Source: Rhizobiales bacterium 65-79 (GTDB lineage Bacteria > Pseudomonadota > Alphaproteobacteria > Rhizobiales > Rhizobiaceae). Taken from it: 64,000 bases of DNA. The notes beneath the pieces were generated by a model, which did not search any database, was not told where the DNA came from, and worked only from the letters and a program-made list of their open reading frames with translations. Location: the NCBI GenBank assembly GCA_001896885.1, contig MKRJ01000008.1:1-64000 (forward strand), read 5' to 3'. Positions 21,204 through 30,698 of the stretch are shown piece after piece. Each line of letters opens with the position of its first letter. Positions within the stretch are counted from its first letter, which is position 1. A program made the position numbers and the translations under genes.

Positions 21204-21461
21204 ATGGCCGAGATCTCCAATGAATTGATCTATGAGGTGCTAAAGAACATCCAGTTCCGCCTCGACAAGATCGAGGCAGGAATCGATGAACTGCGCCAAG
21301 GGCACAATGCCATGCGCGGACATATTATCTCTATCCAGACCGACATTTCGAATATCTACGCCGTGCTCGCCCGACATGAGGACCGGCTCGACCGCATCGA
21401 GCGCCGCCTCGAACTGCGCGAACTGGCCGAAGCGCAGAAGGCGTTCGACCTGTCATCGTGA
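21204..21461 (+). CDS. small coiled-coil protein, unknown function
   Basis: An 85-residue protein starting 18 nt after the purS stop. Its whole length is heptad-like: LIYEVLKNIQFRLDKIEAGI, then IQTDISNIYAVLARHEDRLDRIERRLELRELAE. That predicts a long coiled coil and oligomerisation. Similar short coiled-coil proteins occur as accessory ORFs and in some toxin-antitoxin modules of Hyphomicrobiales, but no partner toxin is adjacent. Function unknown; co-transcription with purS is likely. Confidence 0.7.
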   Translation: MAEISNELIYEVLKNIQFRLDKIEAGIDELRQGHNAMRGHIISIQTDISNIYAVLARHEDRLDRIERRLELRELAEAQKAFDLSS

Positions 21462-21614
21462 CCAAACAGGGTCCGATCGTGATCAAATGGCCGTGACCCC
21501 CAAGCCCGCCAGTTAACTAAACCGCCGGATAGTTTCATCTTTACCTTCTCGCTTAACACAGTCTGCGCCATGTCCCGCTAGATTCCGCGTTCAATCAGAT
21601 GCGGATTGCGGGAT

Positions 21615-22691
21615 ATGAGCCAAGGACGCCGATATGACTGGGTCGACGCCGCCAAGGGGCTGTCGATCATCCTCGTGGTGATGATGTACGCGGCCTACAA
21701 TGTCGGCAAATACACCGGCGGCGTGGGCGTGCTCCACTATGTGATCGGCTTCGCCACGCCGTTCCGCATGCCGGAATTCTTCCTGATCTCCGGCCTTTTC
21801 CTGTCGCAGGTGATCGAGCGCGAATGGGCCCGCTATGCGGACCGGCGGGTCGTCCATTATCTCTATTTCTACGCCGTCTGGGTGACGATCGACTATGTAC
21901 TGAAGGTCGGCATCGCGGCCCATGACATCCCCGGCATGCTGTCGGGCATCGCGATCGCCATCGTCGAACCCTATGGCGTGTTGTGGTTCATCTACATGCT
22001 CGCCGTGTTCAGCCTGGTCGCCAAGCTCGCCTGGCAGGCGAAGCTGCCGCACTGGCTGGTGATCGTCGTTGCTGCCGCACTTCAGATGGCGCAGATCCAG
22101 TCGCCAAGCTACGCGGTGGTGCAGTTCTGCGCCTATTTCGTGTTCTTCTACATCGGCTATGCAGGCTCGCCCCATGTCTTCCGCATCGTCGAGGCGGCCG
22201 CCCTCCGCCCTGTCCTTGCCTGGGCAGGCCTGGCGCTCTGGGCGCTGCTCGAAGCCTTCCTGGTCTTCTGGCCGGACGGACATCCCGCCCCGATGGAGAT
22301 GCATATGGGACTGGCGGCCTTCCCGCCGCTTCATCTGGCGCTCGCCGTTCTCGGCGCCGTCGCGCTCTGCACGCTCGGCTGTCTCCTGATGAAGCTGCCC
22401 TACACCGGCTGGCTGCGCTGGCTGGGCGAGCATTCGCTCGTCGTCTATCTCGCCTTCACGCTGCCCATGTCGGCGGTTCGCATCATCGCCCAGAAGACCG
22501 GCATCCTCACCGGAACGAGCGAATTGAGCATCGCCGTGCTGGTGATGGCGGTGGCGGCGCCGGTTGCGCTCTATCTCCTCGTGAAGCGGTTCGGCGTCGG
22601 CGAATTCCTGTTCGAACGCCCGGCCTGGGCGCACATCCCCGGCACGCCCGGCAGCCGCGCCCCGAAGCCTGCGGTGGCGCCCGCCGAATAG
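21615..22691 (+). CDS. acyltransferase 3 family membrane protein
   Basis: A 358-residue multi-pass protein of the acyltransferase-3 family (OafA/NodX-like O-acetyltransferases). The N-terminal RYDWVDAAKGLSIILVVMMYAAY carries the family's D-x4-G-x4-V motif in TM1, and RMPEFFLISGLFLSQ contains the FFxxSG element. About ten TM segments follow. The ATG at 21615 is preferred over the TTG nine nt upstream. The likely role is acylation of a surface polysaccharide or glucan at the inner membrane. A second member is encoded at 42040-43173. It interrupts the pur genes and has no functional link to them that I can see. Confidence 0.88.
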   Translation: MSQGRRYDWVDAAKGLSIILVVMMYAAYNVGKYTGGVGVLHYVIGFATPFRMPEFFLISGLFLSQVIEREWARYADRRVVHYLYFYAVWVTIDYVLKVGIAAHDIPGMLSGIAIAIVEPYGVLWFIYMLAVFSLVAKLAWQAKLPHWLVIVVAAALQMAQIQSPSYAVVQFCAYFVFFYIGYAGSPHVFRIVEAAALRPVLAWAGLALWALLEAFLVFWPDGHPAPMEMHMGLAAFPPLHLALAVLGAVALCTLGCLLMKLPYTGWLRWLGEHSLVVYLAFTLPMSAVRIIAQKTGILTGTSELSIAVLVMAVAAPVALYLLVKRFGVGEFLFERPAWAHIPGTPGSRAPKPAVAPAE

Positions 22692-22804
22692 GCGCGACGA
22701 TCCGTCCCCGGCTTTTTCGAGGCGGATCGCCGAGGGGTCTCGCGATCCGTGACGCTTTCGGGTAAGGAGCGCAAGGTGTTCCCCAGAAGGGCCCCGCTCC
22801 GCCC

Positions 22805-23473
22805 ATGAAATCCGCCGTCGTCCTGCTTCCCGGCCTCAACCGCGACCGCGACATGATCGCGGCGCTGACGAAAATATCCGGGAAACCGCCCGTCACCGTC
22901 TGGCAGACGGATAGCGAGATACCCGACGTCGATCTGGTCGTCATTCCCGGCGGCTTCTCCTATGGCGACTATCTGCGCTGCGGCGCGATCGGCGCGCGCA
23001 TGCCGGTCATGCGCGCGGTGGCGGAAAAGGCTGCCAGGGGCGTGATGGTGATGGGGGTCTGCAACGGCTTCCAGATCCTGCTGGAGGCCGGCCTGCTGCC
23101 CGGTGCGCTGATGCGCAACGCGTCGCTGAGATTCGTCTGCCGCGAGGTGAAGCTCGAAGTCGCGAATGCCAATACGGCCTTCACCCGCCGCTATGCGCCC
23201 GGCCAGGTGATCCGGTGTCCTGTAGCCCATCATGACGGCAACTATTTCGCCGACGCGGAGACGCTGGCGCGGCTGGAAGGCGAAGGCCGGGTCGTCTTCC
23301 GCTACGCCGAGGGCACCAATCCCAACGGCTCCATCAACGACATCGCCGGCATCATCAACGAAAACGGCAACGTCCTCGGCCTGATGCCGCATCCGGAAGA
23401 CCTGATCGAAGCGGCGCATGGCGGCATGGACGGAAGGCCGCTTTTCGAAGGGCTCGTCGGGAGGGCCGCATGA
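22805..23473 (+). CDS. purQ: phosphoribosylformylglycinamidine synthase subunit PurQ (glutaminase)
   Basis: PurQ (222 residues) supplies ammonia from glutamine to PurL. The class I amidotransferase triad is complete: Cys in [20 protein letters not shown] (about residue 86), His and Glu in [11 protein letters not shown] (about 197-199). The N-terminal [15 protein letters not shown] is diagnostic. The stop overlaps the ATG of the following lipoprotein ORF (ATGA at 23470). Confidence 0.97.
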   Translation: MKSAVVLLPGLNRDRDMIAALTKISGKPPVTVWQTDSEIPDVDLVVIPGGFSYGDYLRCGAIGARMPVMRAVAEKAARGVMVMGVCNGFQILLEAGLLPGALMRNASLRFVCREVKLEVANANTAFTRRYAPGQVIRCPVAHHDGNYFADAETLARLEGEGRVVFRYAEGTNPNGSINDIAGIINENGNVLGLMPHPEDLIEAAHGGMDGRPLFEGLVGRAA

Positions 23474-24006
23474 TGCCACAGTTTCCGGAAAGCAATGATG
23501 CTCCCTTGAATTCACCCCCTCCGGCCCTGAAGGGCTACCTCCCCCTCGAAGGGGGAGGAAAGCGGCGAGGCCGGCGCCTTCCCTCCCCCGCAAGAGGAGG
23601 GTCCGGCCGAGAGGCCGGGGGTGGGGTTATCGTCTCGCTTGCAGTATGTCTGGCCACGCTCGCCGCCTGCCAGTCGAGCCGTCCGAATGTGGCCGGCGAG
23701 AACTCAGCCGCGGTCGCGCTGCTGCAGCGCATCAACACCAACGCGCATACCTGCTGGACGCGCTCGAAAGACAAGGATTTCGACAGCTACGCCGTCATTC
23801 CCGAACTCGATACCCAGGCCGGCAAGCCGCGTATCCTGGTCGTCGACAAGAAGGCCGCGCACGGGCTGCCCAAGCTCGTCATCGAGGCCGACGGCAAGCC
23901 GGTGAAGGCAGCCGCCTACGGCCCGCTCCTGAGCGGGTCGGCCGGCGCCCGCATCGGCGCCGATCTCAAGCGCTGGACCGGCGGTTCGGATGCCTGTGCG
24001 GCATAA
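23470..24006 (+). CDS. lipoprotein-like protein with repeat-encoded N-terminal extension
   Basis: The 178-residue frame is coupled to purQ by an ATGA overlap. Residues about 53-67 form a lipoprotein signal core ([15 protein letters not shown], lipobox LAAC), and the mature part (QSSRPNVAG onward) is a small secreted domain with two more cysteines ([14 protein letters not shown]). The first roughly 50 residues are encoded by palindromic repeat sequence (23514-23626) and are Pro/Gly/Arg-rich, unlike any signal peptide n-region. No ATG, GTG or TTG lies in frame between the repeat and the hydrophobic core. Either translation runs through the repeat, or the original start was destroyed by its insertion. 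Function unknown. Confidence 0.6.
   Translation: MMPQFPESNDAPLNSPPPALKGYLPLEGGGKRRGRRLPSPARGGSGREAGGGVIVSLAVCLATLAACQSSRPNVAGENSAAVALLQRINTNAHTCWTRSKDKDFDSYAVIPELDTQAGKPRILVVDKKAAHGLPKLVIEADGKPVKAAAYGPLLSGSAGARIGADLKRWTGGSDACAA
23514..23626. repeat. C/G-rich palindromic repeat inside a reading frame
   Basis: The block contains a 9-bp perfect hairpin at 23538-23558 (CCTCCCCCT / AGGGGGAGG, loop CGA), followed by CCTCCCCCGCAAGAGGAGGG and GGCCGAGAGGCC dyads. This is the composite, stem-rich layout of Hyphomicrobiales intergenic palindromes. It has a length compatible with the open frame through it. Confidence 0.75.
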
Positions 24007-24044
24007 GAACGATAGATGAATGCAGCAATGAGCGCTCTACGTTG

Positions 24045-24201
24045 CCCCCCTCTGTCCTGCCGGACATCTCCTCCACGAGGGGGGAGATCGCGCCGGCCGT
24101 CCGCGCCGGCTTTCTTCCTGCATCGGTCGGGATTGGCGCGAACGGAAATGAAGGCTGATCTCCCCCCTCGTGGAGGAGATGTCCGGCAGGACAAAGGGGG
24201 G
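24045..24201. repeat. 45-bp near-perfect inverted repeat, 67-nt loop
   Basis: The left arm 24045-24089 and right arm 24157-24201 match at 44 of 45 positions (one T/C difference near the outer end), from CCCCCC to GAGATC. The element sits between the lipoprotein gene and purL, ending 20 nt before the purL ATG, so the structure would lie in the purL leader. It looks like an intact palindromic mobile element (MITE or REP type) with a GC-rich loop. Confidence 0.85.
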
Positions 24202-24221
24202 CGCGAAGGAACGCTGCCTGC

Positions 24222-26432
24222 ATGGTGATGTCCGAGCCCCGGATCACGCCCGATCTCATCGCCGCGCATGGGCTCAAGCCCGACGAATACCAGCGCATCC
24301 TGAACCTGATCGGGCGCGAGCCGAGTTTTACCGAACTCGGCATATTCTCGGCGATGTGGAACGAGCATTGCTCGTACAAATCTTCGAAGAAATGGCTGCG
24401 CACGCTGCCGACAAAGGGAGCGCGCGTCATCCACGGCCCCGGCGAGAACGCAGGCGTGGTCGATATCGGCGACGGCGACTGCGTTGTCTTCAAGATGGAG
24501 AGCCATAACCACCCCTCCTATATCGAGCCCTACCAGGGCGCGGCGACCGGGGTGGGCGGCATATTGCGCGACGTGTTCACCATGGGCGCGCGGCCGATCG
24601 CGGCGATGAACGCGCTGCGCTTCGGCGAGCCGGACCATCCGAAGACGCGGCATCTGGTGGCGGGCGTGGTCGCCGGCGTCGGCGGCTACGGCAACGCCTT
24701 CGGCGTGCCGGTCGTGGGCGGCGAAGTGAATTTCGATCGCTCCTATAACGGCAACATCCTCGTCAACGCCTTCGCGGCGGGTCTGGCCAAGACGGACGCG
24801 ATCTTCCTGTCCGAGGCGAAGGGCGTAGGCCTGCCGGTCGTCTATCTCGGCGCCAAGACCGGCCGCGACGGCGTCGGCGGCGCCACCATGGCATCCGCCG
24901 AATTCGACGAGAAGATCGACGAGAAGCGTCCGACCGTGCAGGTGGGCGATCCGTTCACCGAGAAATGCCTGCTCGAAGCCTGCCTCGAACTGATGGCGTC
25001 GGGCGCCGTCATCGCCATCCAGGACATGGGCGCCGCCGGCCTGACCTGCTCGGCTGTCGAGATGGGTGCCAAGGGCGATCTCGGCATCGAACTCGACCTC
25101 GACCGTGTGCCCGTGCGCGAGGAGCGCATGTCGGCCTACGAGATGATGCTGTCGGAAAGCCAGGAGCGGATGCTGATGGTGCTCCGCCCGGAAAAGGAGA
25201 AGGAGGCCGAGGCCATCTTCACCAAATGGGGCCTCGATTTCGCCGTGGTCGGCCGCACGACGGACGATCTGCGCTTCCGCATCCTGCATAAGGGCGAAGA
25301 AGTCGCCAACCTCCCGATCAAGGAACTCGGCGACCAGGCGCCGGAATACGACCGGCCCTGGGTCGAGCCGAAGCGCCCTGCCCCGCTTGCCGCGAACGAC
25401 GTCCCCGAGACGGATGTCGCCAAGGCGCTTCTGAAGCTCGTCGGCTCGCCCGATCTCTCGTCGCGCCGCTGGGTCTATGAGCAGTACGATACGCTCATCC
25501 AGGGTAATTCGCTGCAACGGCCAGGCGGCGACGCCGGCGTGGTGCGCGTCGAGGGCCATCCGACCAAGGCGCTCGCCTTTTCCTCCGACGTGAACCCGCG
25601 CTATTGCGAGGCGGACCCGTTCGAGGGCGGCAAGCAGGCGGTGGCCGAATGCTGGCGCAACCTGACCGCCACCGGCGCGGAGCCGCTCGCCGCCACAGAC
25701 AACCTCAATTTCGGCAACCCCGAGCGCCCCGAGATCATGGGCCAGCTCGTCACGGCGGTGAAGGGCATCGGCGAAGCCTGCAAGGCGCTCGACTTCCCGA
25801 TCGTTTCCGGAAACGTCTCGCTCTACAACGAGACCAACGGCCGCGGCATCCTGCCGACACCGACCATCGGCGGCGTCGGACTACTCCCGGACTGGTCGCG
25901 CATGGCCCGCATCGCCTTTGCCGGCGAAGGCGACGCGATCCTGCTCTTGGGCGCGCCGGCAGGCTACGGCACGCATCTCGGCCAGTCCGCCTATCTGCGC
26001 GTCGTCCATGGCCGGGAGGAAGGTCCGCCGCCGCCCGTCGACCTCGCGCACGAAAAGAAAGTCGGCGACTTCGTCCGCGCGCTGATCCGCGAAGGCTCGG
26101 CGACCGCCGTCCACGACTGCTCCGACGGTGGGCTCGCCGTGGCGCTGGCGGAAATGGCGATGGCCTCCGGCATCGGCGCGGGCATCGACGCGCCGGACGG
26201 CGCAGCGCCGATTGCCGCGTTCTTCGGCGAGGACCAGGGCCGCTACGTCGTGACGGTGACGGGCGCGTCGGAAAAATCCGTCCTCGATCGCGCCGCGAAG
26301 GCCGGCGTTCCAGTGCGGCGCATCGGCAGGACCGGCGGCGCGGAATTGAAACTCGGCGAGGCACGTGCCATATCGGTCGCCGATCTCAAGGCGGCGCATG
26401 AAGGCTGGTTCCCGACCTTCATGGATAGGTAG
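24222..26432 (+). CDS. purL: phosphoribosylformylglycinamidine synthase subunit PurL
   Basis: PurL (736 residues) is the 'small' synthetase form that works with PurS and PurQ; it converts FGAR to FGAM with ATP. Diagnostic parts: [15 protein letters not shown] (about 45-59), [25 protein letters not shown] (95-119), and the second-half [16 protein letters not shown] and [15 protein letters not shown]. The ATG at 24222 or the one six nt later may be used. It is followed closely by bolA, the order seen across Hyphomicrobiales. Confidence 0.97.
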   Translation: MVMSEPRITPDLIAAHGLKPDEYQRILNLIGREPSFTELGIFSAMWNEHCSYKSSKKWLRTLPTKGARVIHGPGENAGVVDIGDGDCVVFKMESHNHPSYIEPYQGAATGVGGILRDVFTMGARPIAAMNALRFGEPDHPKTRHLVAGVVAGVGGYGNAFGVPVVGGEVNFDRSYNGNILVNAFAAGLAKTDAIFLSEAKGVGLPVVYLGAKTGRDGVGGATMASAEFDEKIDEKRPTVQVGDPFTEKCLLEACLELMASGAVIAIQDMGAAGLTCSAVEMGAKGDLGIELDLDRVPVREERMSAYEMMLSESQERMLMVLRPEKEKEAEAIFTKWGLDFAVVGRTTDDLRFRILHKGEEVANLPIKELGDQAPEYDRPWVEPKRPAPLAANDVPETDVAKALLKLVGSPDLSSRRWVYEQYDTLIQGNSLQRPGGDAGVVRVEGHPTKALAFSSDVNPRYCEADPFEGGKQAVAECWRNLTATGAEPLAATDNLNFGNPERPEIMGQLVTAVKGIGEACKALDFPIVSGNVSLYNETNGRGILPTPTIGGVGLLPDWSRMARIAFAGEGDAILLLGAPAGYGTHLGQSAYLRVVHGREEGPPPPVDLAHEKKVGDFVRALIREGSATAVHDCSDGGLAVALAEMAMASGIGAGIDAPDGAAPIAAFFGEDQGRYVVTVTGASEKSVLDRAAKAGVPVRRIGRTGGAELKLGEARAISVADLKAAHEGWFPTFMDR

Positions 26433-26446
26433 GCAAGGACATAAAG

Positions 26447-26680
26447 ATGGCGATGGATGCGAACGAGATCGCGCGGCTTATCCGCGAGGGTATTCCCGGC
26501 GCGACGGTGACCATCCGGGACCTAGCCGGCGACGGCGACCACTACGCGGCCGAAGTCGTGGCCGAAAGCTTCCGCGGCAAGAGCCGCGTCCAGCAGCACC
26601 AGATGGTGTATGAGGCGCTGAGGGGCCGGATGGGCGGCGCGCTGCACGCTCTCGCCTTGCAGACCAGCGCCCCGGAATAG
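26447..26680 (+). CDS. BolA-family protein (YrbA/BolA2 type)
   Basis: The 77-residue protein has the BolA fold: IARLIREGIPGATVTIRDLAGDGDHYAAEVVAESFRGKSRVQQHQMVYEAL, with the helix-turn-helix-like FxGKSRVQQHQMVY motif and a conserved His for Fe-S binding with glutaredoxin. BolA proteins pair with monothiol glutaredoxins to handle [2Fe-2S] clusters and iron sensing; grxD follows 0.8 kb downstream with one gene between. The gene begins 14 nt after purL, so transcription from the purine promoter is likely. Confidence 0.93.
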   Translation: MAMDANEIARLIREGIPGATVTIRDLAGDGDHYAAEVVAESFRGKSRVQQHQMVYEALRGRMGGALHALALQTSAPE

Positions 26681-26685
26681 TCCGC

Positions 26686-27342
26686 GTGCGCACCGTCCTT
26701 TTCGACGTGGACGGCGTCATCATCCGCGGCATGCATTCCGACCCGGCGCGATGGCGGCGCTGGGACGGCGAACTCAAGGCCGATCTCGGCATCGAGCCGG
26801 ACCTGCTCGTGGAACGGTTCTTCAAGGGCGTCTTTTCGACCGAGGTGATCGTCGGAAGGAAGTCGCTGATCGCGGCGCTCGAAGAGACGCTACCGGCTGT
26901 CGGATTTTCCGGATCGCCCTTTTCGTTCGTCGCCTACTGGTTCGAGCGCGACAGCGAACTCGACTTGCAACTGGTCGAGATCGCCCGCTCCCTTCGGGAA
27001 TGCCGGTCGGCGAGGCTGTTCCTCGCAACGAACCAGGAGCACTTGCGGGCGTTCCATCTGTGGAACGGCCTCGGCCTTCGGCACATATTCGAGGACATCC
27101 TCTATTCGGCCCGTCTAGGCGTGGCCAAACCGGACCGCGCCTTCTTCGAACAGGTCGATCGCCGGATCGGGCCGCAGCCCGAACCGCCGTTGCTGTTCGA
27201 CGATTCGCCGGCGGTGATCGAAGCGGCGCGTGCTTTTGGATGGGAAGCCGTGCACGTCGACGATGCGGCCGATGTCGGATCGCACCCGTGGATCAGATCG
27301 ATGCTCGACGGCCCGAGTCGAAACGATCCTGGGCCAGAATAG
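26686..27342 (+). CDS. HAD-superfamily phosphatase (subfamily IA)
   Basis: A 218-residue HAD hydrolase with all four motifs: motif I FDVDGVII (Asp nucleophile near residue 6), motif II LATNQEH, motif III Lys in VAKPDRAFFE and motif IV LLFDDSP. A cap domain lies between motifs I and II. Start is GTG at 26686, five nt after the bolA stop. It lies between bolA and grxD, which are usually adjacent; a role in that pathway is not established. Substrate unknown. Confidence 0.85.
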   Translation: MRTVLFDVDGVIIRGMHSDPARWRRWDGELKADLGIEPDLLVERFFKGVFSTEVIVGRKSLIAALEETLPAVGFSGSPFSFVAYWFERDSELDLQLVEIARSLRECRSARLFLATNQEHLRAFHLWNGLGLRHIFEDILYSARLGVAKPDRAFFEQVDRRIGPQPEPPLLFDDSPAVIEAARAFGWEAVHVDDAADVGSHPWIRSMLDGPSRNDPGPE

Positions 27343-27466
27343 GCGATTGCGCCCTTGGCCCATCTCAAATCGGCGCGTCCGCCCTTCAAACCGTCCGGGT
27401 TGAGTGATAGATAGGTAGTAAGGACTTCAGCCTGGCGTTCAGCCGGCGCATCCAAGGGCAAGCGAT

Positions 27467-27802
27467 ATGAGCGGTATCAAGGAATTCATCGACAACGAAG
27501 TGAAGGGCAACGACGTGGTGCTCTTCATGAAGGGCACGCCGGGCTTCCCGCAATGCGGTTTTTCCGGCCAGGTGGTGCAGATCCTCGACTATGTCGGCGT
27601 CGACTACAAGGGCATCAACGTGCTCACCTCCGACGAGCTTCGTCAGGGCATCAAGGAATATTCGAACTGGCCGACCATTCCCCAGCTTTACGTGAAGGGC
27701 GAGTTCGTCGGCGGCTGCGACATCATCCGCGAGATGTTCCAGGCGGGCGAGCTGCAATCCTTCCTCGACGAGAAGGGCATCAGCGTCAAAGGCGCCGCCT
27801 AG
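27467..27802 (+). CDS. grxD: monothiol glutaredoxin (Grx4/GrxD type)
   Basis: A 111-residue CGFS glutaredoxin. The active-site motif PQCGFSGQ is at residues about 27-34, preceded by [10 protein letters not shown], and the glutathione-binding [19 protein letters not shown] is intact. Such proteins carry a glutathione-ligated [2Fe-2S] cluster, deliver it to client proteins and form heterodimers with BolA proteins. A strong terminator follows at 27864-27885, ending the purL-bolA-HAD-grxD unit. Confidence 0.96.
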   Translation: MSGIKEFIDNEVKGNDVVLFMKGTPGFPQCGFSGQVVQILDYVGVDYKGINVLTSDELRQGIKEYSNWPTIPQLYVKGEFVGGCDIIREMFQAGELQSFLDEKGISVKGAA

Positions 27803-27863
27803 CGTTCGTCACCGGGCGCAAGCCCGATTTCCTTGTCCGGCAGGCGCCGGGCCCACATAGCCG

Positions 27864-27885
27864 ATGCGCCGGTCAGCCGGCGCAT
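27864..27885 (+). terminator. intrinsic terminator after grxD
   Basis: A 9-bp perfect stem (ATGCGCCGG / CCGGCGCAT) with a TCAG loop, followed by TTTCGTTT. It lies 62 nt past the grxD stop and just before the Bcr/CflA gene, so it also argues that the latter's true start is the ATG at 27912. Confidence 0.8.
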
Positions 27886-27911
27886 TTTCGTTTGCCGCCG
27901 GAATGGGTTTC

Positions 27912-29171
27912 ATGGACCAGAATGCATATGCGCGAGTTGCCAAGGCGCAGGCGTCGGACCGTGTCTTCGGCGTCCCGCGCTGGGAATTCATCGCGCTTGC
28001 CGCGGCGCTGATGGCGCTGAACTCGCTGGCCATCGACATCATGCTGCCGGCCCTGCAGCAGATCGGCGGCAGCCTCGGCGTCGAAACCCCCAACCATCGC
28101 CAATACGTCATCACCAGCTATATCATCGGCTTCGGCGTCGCGCAGCTCTTCTACGGCCCGCTCGCGGATCGTTTCGGCCGCCGGCCGCCGCTGATCTCGG
28201 GGCTGATCATCTATGTCCTCGCGGCGGCTGCCGCGGCGGTCGCACCGACCTTCGAGACGTTGCTTCTGTGCCGGCTGGTTCAGGGCGTCGGCGCGGCGGC
28301 TACGCGCGTCATCACCGTCTCGGTGGTGCGCGACTCCTTCGAGGGACGCCGCATGGCGGAAGTCATGTCGCTGATCTTCATGGTGTTCATGGCGGTGCCG
28401 GTGATCGCTCCGAGCATCGGCCAGCTGATCATGCTGTTCGCGACCTGGCATTTCATCTTCGCGGCGATGGCGGGGGGCGCCCTCCTCATCTCGGGATGGG
28501 GCATCTTGCGCCTGCCCGAGACGCTGCGTCCGGAGGACCGCCGGCCATTCACGCTGGGGACGATCCTCGGAGGCTTCCGCGTCGTCCTCACCAATAGGGT
28601 GGCGCTCTGCTACACGCTTGCAAGCACCTTCGTGTACGCGACGATGTTCGGCTTCGTGAACTGCTCGCAGCAGATCTATGTCGACCTCTACGGCGTCGGG
28701 GAAATGTTTCCGGTGATCTTCGCCGGCGTCGCCGGCCTGATCGCGGTTTCGAACTTCGCCAATTCGCGCCTGGTCGGGCGCCTCGGCATGCGCCGGCTGT
28801 CGCAGGGAGCGCTACTGCTCTTCCTGGCGATCAGCCTCCTGTGGTTTTTCCTCTCGATCACGGTTGGAATACCGCTCTTCCTGTTCATCACCATCTTCGC
28901 CAGCGCCATGGTGCCTTTCGCCATGCTCGGCTCGAATTTCAACACGCTTGCCATGGAGCCGCTCGGCAGCCTGGCGGGGACCGCGTCGGCCTTCCTCGGC
29001 TTCATGCAGACCTTTTTCGGCGGCATACTGGGGACCATCATCGGCCAGGCCTACAACGGAACGGTCACGCCGCTCGCGGCTGGGTTCTGCCTTGTCTCGC
29101 TGGCGGCGCTGGCGGTGATCCTGGTCGCGGAACGCGGACGGCTTTTCCAGCCGCACAACCCGCCGGTGTGA
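27912..29171 (+). CDS. Bcr/CflA-family MFS drug exporter
   Basis: A 419-residue, 12-TM exporter of the DHA1 branch. The opening LAIDIMLPALQQIGGSLG is the Bcr/CflA TM1 motif, motif A appears as GPLADRFGRRPPLISG (about 80-95), and RLVQGVGAAATRVITVSVVRDSFEG is the TM4/TM5 signature. Start at ATG 27912 (MDQNAYARV) is preferred because the longer frame would begin inside the preceding terminator. Exports small drugs such as bicyclomycin or chloramphenicol, or metabolites; the actual substrate is unknown. It converges on ttcA with a six-nt gap. Confidence 0.9.
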   Translation: MDQNAYARVAKAQASDRVFGVPRWEFIALAAALMALNSLAIDIMLPALQQIGGSLGVETPNHRQYVITSYIIGFGVAQLFYGPLADRFGRRPPLISGLIIYVLAAAAAAVAPTFETLLLCRLVQGVGAAATRVITVSVVRDSFEGRRMAEVMSLIFMVFMAVPVIAPSIGQLIMLFATWHFIFAAMAGGALLISGWGILRLPETLRPEDRRPFTLGTILGGFRVVLTNRVALCYTLASTFVYATMFGFVNCSQQIYVDLYGVGEMFPVIFAGVAGLIAVSNFANSRLVGRLGMRRLSQGALLLFLAISLLWFFLSITVGIPLFLFITIFASAMVPFAMLGSNFNTLAMEPLGSLAGTASAFLGFMQTFFGGILGTIIGQAYNGTVTPLAAGFCLVSLAALAVILVAERGRLFQPHNPPV

Positions 29172-29177
29172 GAAGCG

Positions 29178-30032
29178 TCAGGCGCGGGTGCCCAATCCCG
29201 CGAAATCGAAGAGCTTGCGGTCGAGCAGGTGCGAAGGGCGTACATTGGTGAGCGCCCGGATCATCGTGTCCTTGCGACCCGGCATGCGCCGCTCGATGTC
29301 GTCGAGCATTGCCTTCATTGCGTTGCGCTGCAGCCCGTCCTGGCTGCCGCAGAGATCGCAGGGGATGATGGGAAAGCGCATCGCTTCGGCGAAACGGGCG
29401 AGATCCGCCTCGGCGCAATAGGAAAGCGGCCTCAGCACCATCACGTCGCCCTCGTCGTTCATGAGCTTCGGCGGCATGGCGGCGAGCCGCCCGCCGTGAA
29501 ACAGGTTCATGAAGAAGGTCTCGAGGATGTCCTCGCGATGGTGGCCGAGCACCAGGGCGGCGCAGCCTTCCTCGCGCGCGATGCGGTAGAGATGGCCGCG
29601 GCGCAGCCTCGAGCAGAGCGAGCAGTAGGTCGCGCCCTCGCCTATTTTGTCGGTGACGATCGAATAGGTGTCCTGGTATTCGATGCGGTGCGCCACGCCG
29701 AGGCCGGTCAGATAATCCGGCAGGACGTTCTTCGGGAAGTTGGGCTGGCCCTGGTCCAGATTACAGGCGAGGAACTCAACCGGCAGCAGGCCCCGCCATT
29801 TGAGGTCGAGCAGCAACGCCAGCAGCCCGTAGGAATCCTTGCCGCCGGATAGCGCCACCAGCCAGCGCTCGCCCTCCCGCGCCATGCCGAAATCGGCGAT
29901 CGCCTGGCGCGCATCACGTAGGAGCCGCTTTCGCAGCTTGTTGAACTCGACAGTCGAGGGCGCGGTGCGGAAAAGCGGATGGCAGCCTTCCGTGTCCGCG
30001 TCCGGCTCCCCCGCTACATGGTGCAGGTTCAT
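29178..30032 (-). CDS. ttcA: tRNA 2-thiocytidine(32) synthetase
   Basis: TtcA (284 residues) thiolates C32 of certain tRNAs using ATP and a [4Fe-4S] cluster. The PP-loop [12 protein letters not shown] is at residues about 62-73, and the two cysteine pairs that bind the cluster are present as [11 protein letters not shown] (about 140) and PCDLCGSQ (about 230). The [12 protein letters not shown]-type motif is present as [18 protein letters not shown]. It has its own promoter, presumably in the 36 nt to ialB or beyond. Confidence 0.95.
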   Translation of the reverse strand: MNLHHVAGEPDADTEGCHPLFRTAPSTVEFNKLRKRLLRDARQAIADFGMAREGERWLVALSGGKDSYGLLALLLDLKWRGLLPVEFLACNLDQGQPNFPKNVLPDYLTGLGVAHRIEYQDTYSIVTDKIGEGATYCSLCSRLRRGHLYRIAREEGCAALVLGHHREDILETFFMNLFHGGRLAAMPPKLMNDEGDVMVLRPLSYCAEADLARFAEAMRFPIIPCDLCGSQDGLQRNAMKAMLDDIERRMPGRKDTMIRALTNVRPSHLLDRKLFDFAGLGTRA

Positions 30033-30068
30033 GACGCGGTTCCCGTCGGCTGCCCTCCGCCGTGAAGG

Positions 30069-30698
30069 CTATTTGCCCTGCTTCGCCTTGTCCTGCTCTT
30101 CCTTGAGCTTCTTGGCGAAGTCCTCGTTGTTCTTCGCCACGAAATCCTTGAGCTTCTTCTGGCGGTCCTGCAGGTCCGATTCCTTCAGCGGGGCGCCGTC
30201 GAAGGCATCGGTGAAGCCCGCAAGCGAGATGTCGAGCGGGTTCGGCTGGTTCTGGAAATTGATGGAGGTCAGCGTCAGCTTCTGGCCCTTCTTGAAGGAA
30301 GCCACCAGCGTGTCGTTGAGTTGCGCCTCGGCGACGCAACGGTCCGGAAAGCAGATCACGTAGTCGAGCTTCTGCGCCTTGCCGCCGTCGATCTGCAGGC
30401 TGATGCCCGGCGGGATCATGCGCCCGGTCGGCACGGTGACCTGGAAGACCTTGCGGTTCACCTTGCCCTTGATGTCGATCAGGCTGACGCCGGTCATCAA
30501 CTGGCCGGTGTCGGCCATCACGATGTTCTGCACGTTGCAGATGTCGACGTCCTGCTGCTTCGAGCACGCCTTGAACCAGCCGCGTGGCGGCTGGTTCGGC
30601 GCGTTCTGCGCATCGGCGGGCGCGACGGCGGCCATCGCGGCAGCCAGCGCCGCCGCGGCGACCGTTAGGCGGCATGCATGGGTGGTGTGGCGTGTCAT
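30069..30698 (-). CDS. invasion-associated locus B (IalB) family protein
   Basis: A 209-residue secreted protein. Signal peptide LTVAAAALAAAMAAVAPADA leads to a mature domain with two cysteine pairs typical of IalB (WFKACSKQQDVDICNV and YVICFPDRCVAEA) and MIPPGISLQIDGGK. The C-terminal 45 residues are a charged Lys/Glu-rich helix. IalB in Bartonella and Brucella-like bacteria is periplasmic or outer-membrane associated and linked to host-cell entry; in free-living relatives the role is unknown. ATG at 30698 is preferred over the frame opening at 30779. Confidence 0.9.
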   Translation of the reverse strand: MTRHTTHACRLTVAAAALAAAMAAVAPADAQNAPNQPPRGWFKACSKQQDVDICNVQNIVMADTGQLMTGVSLIDIKGKVNRKVFQVTVPTGRMIPPGISLQIDGGKAQKLDYVICFPDRCVAEAQLNDTLVASFKKGQKLTLTSINFQNQPNPLDISLAGFTDAFDGAPLKESDLQDRQKKLKDFVAKNNEDFAKKLKEEQDKAKQGK

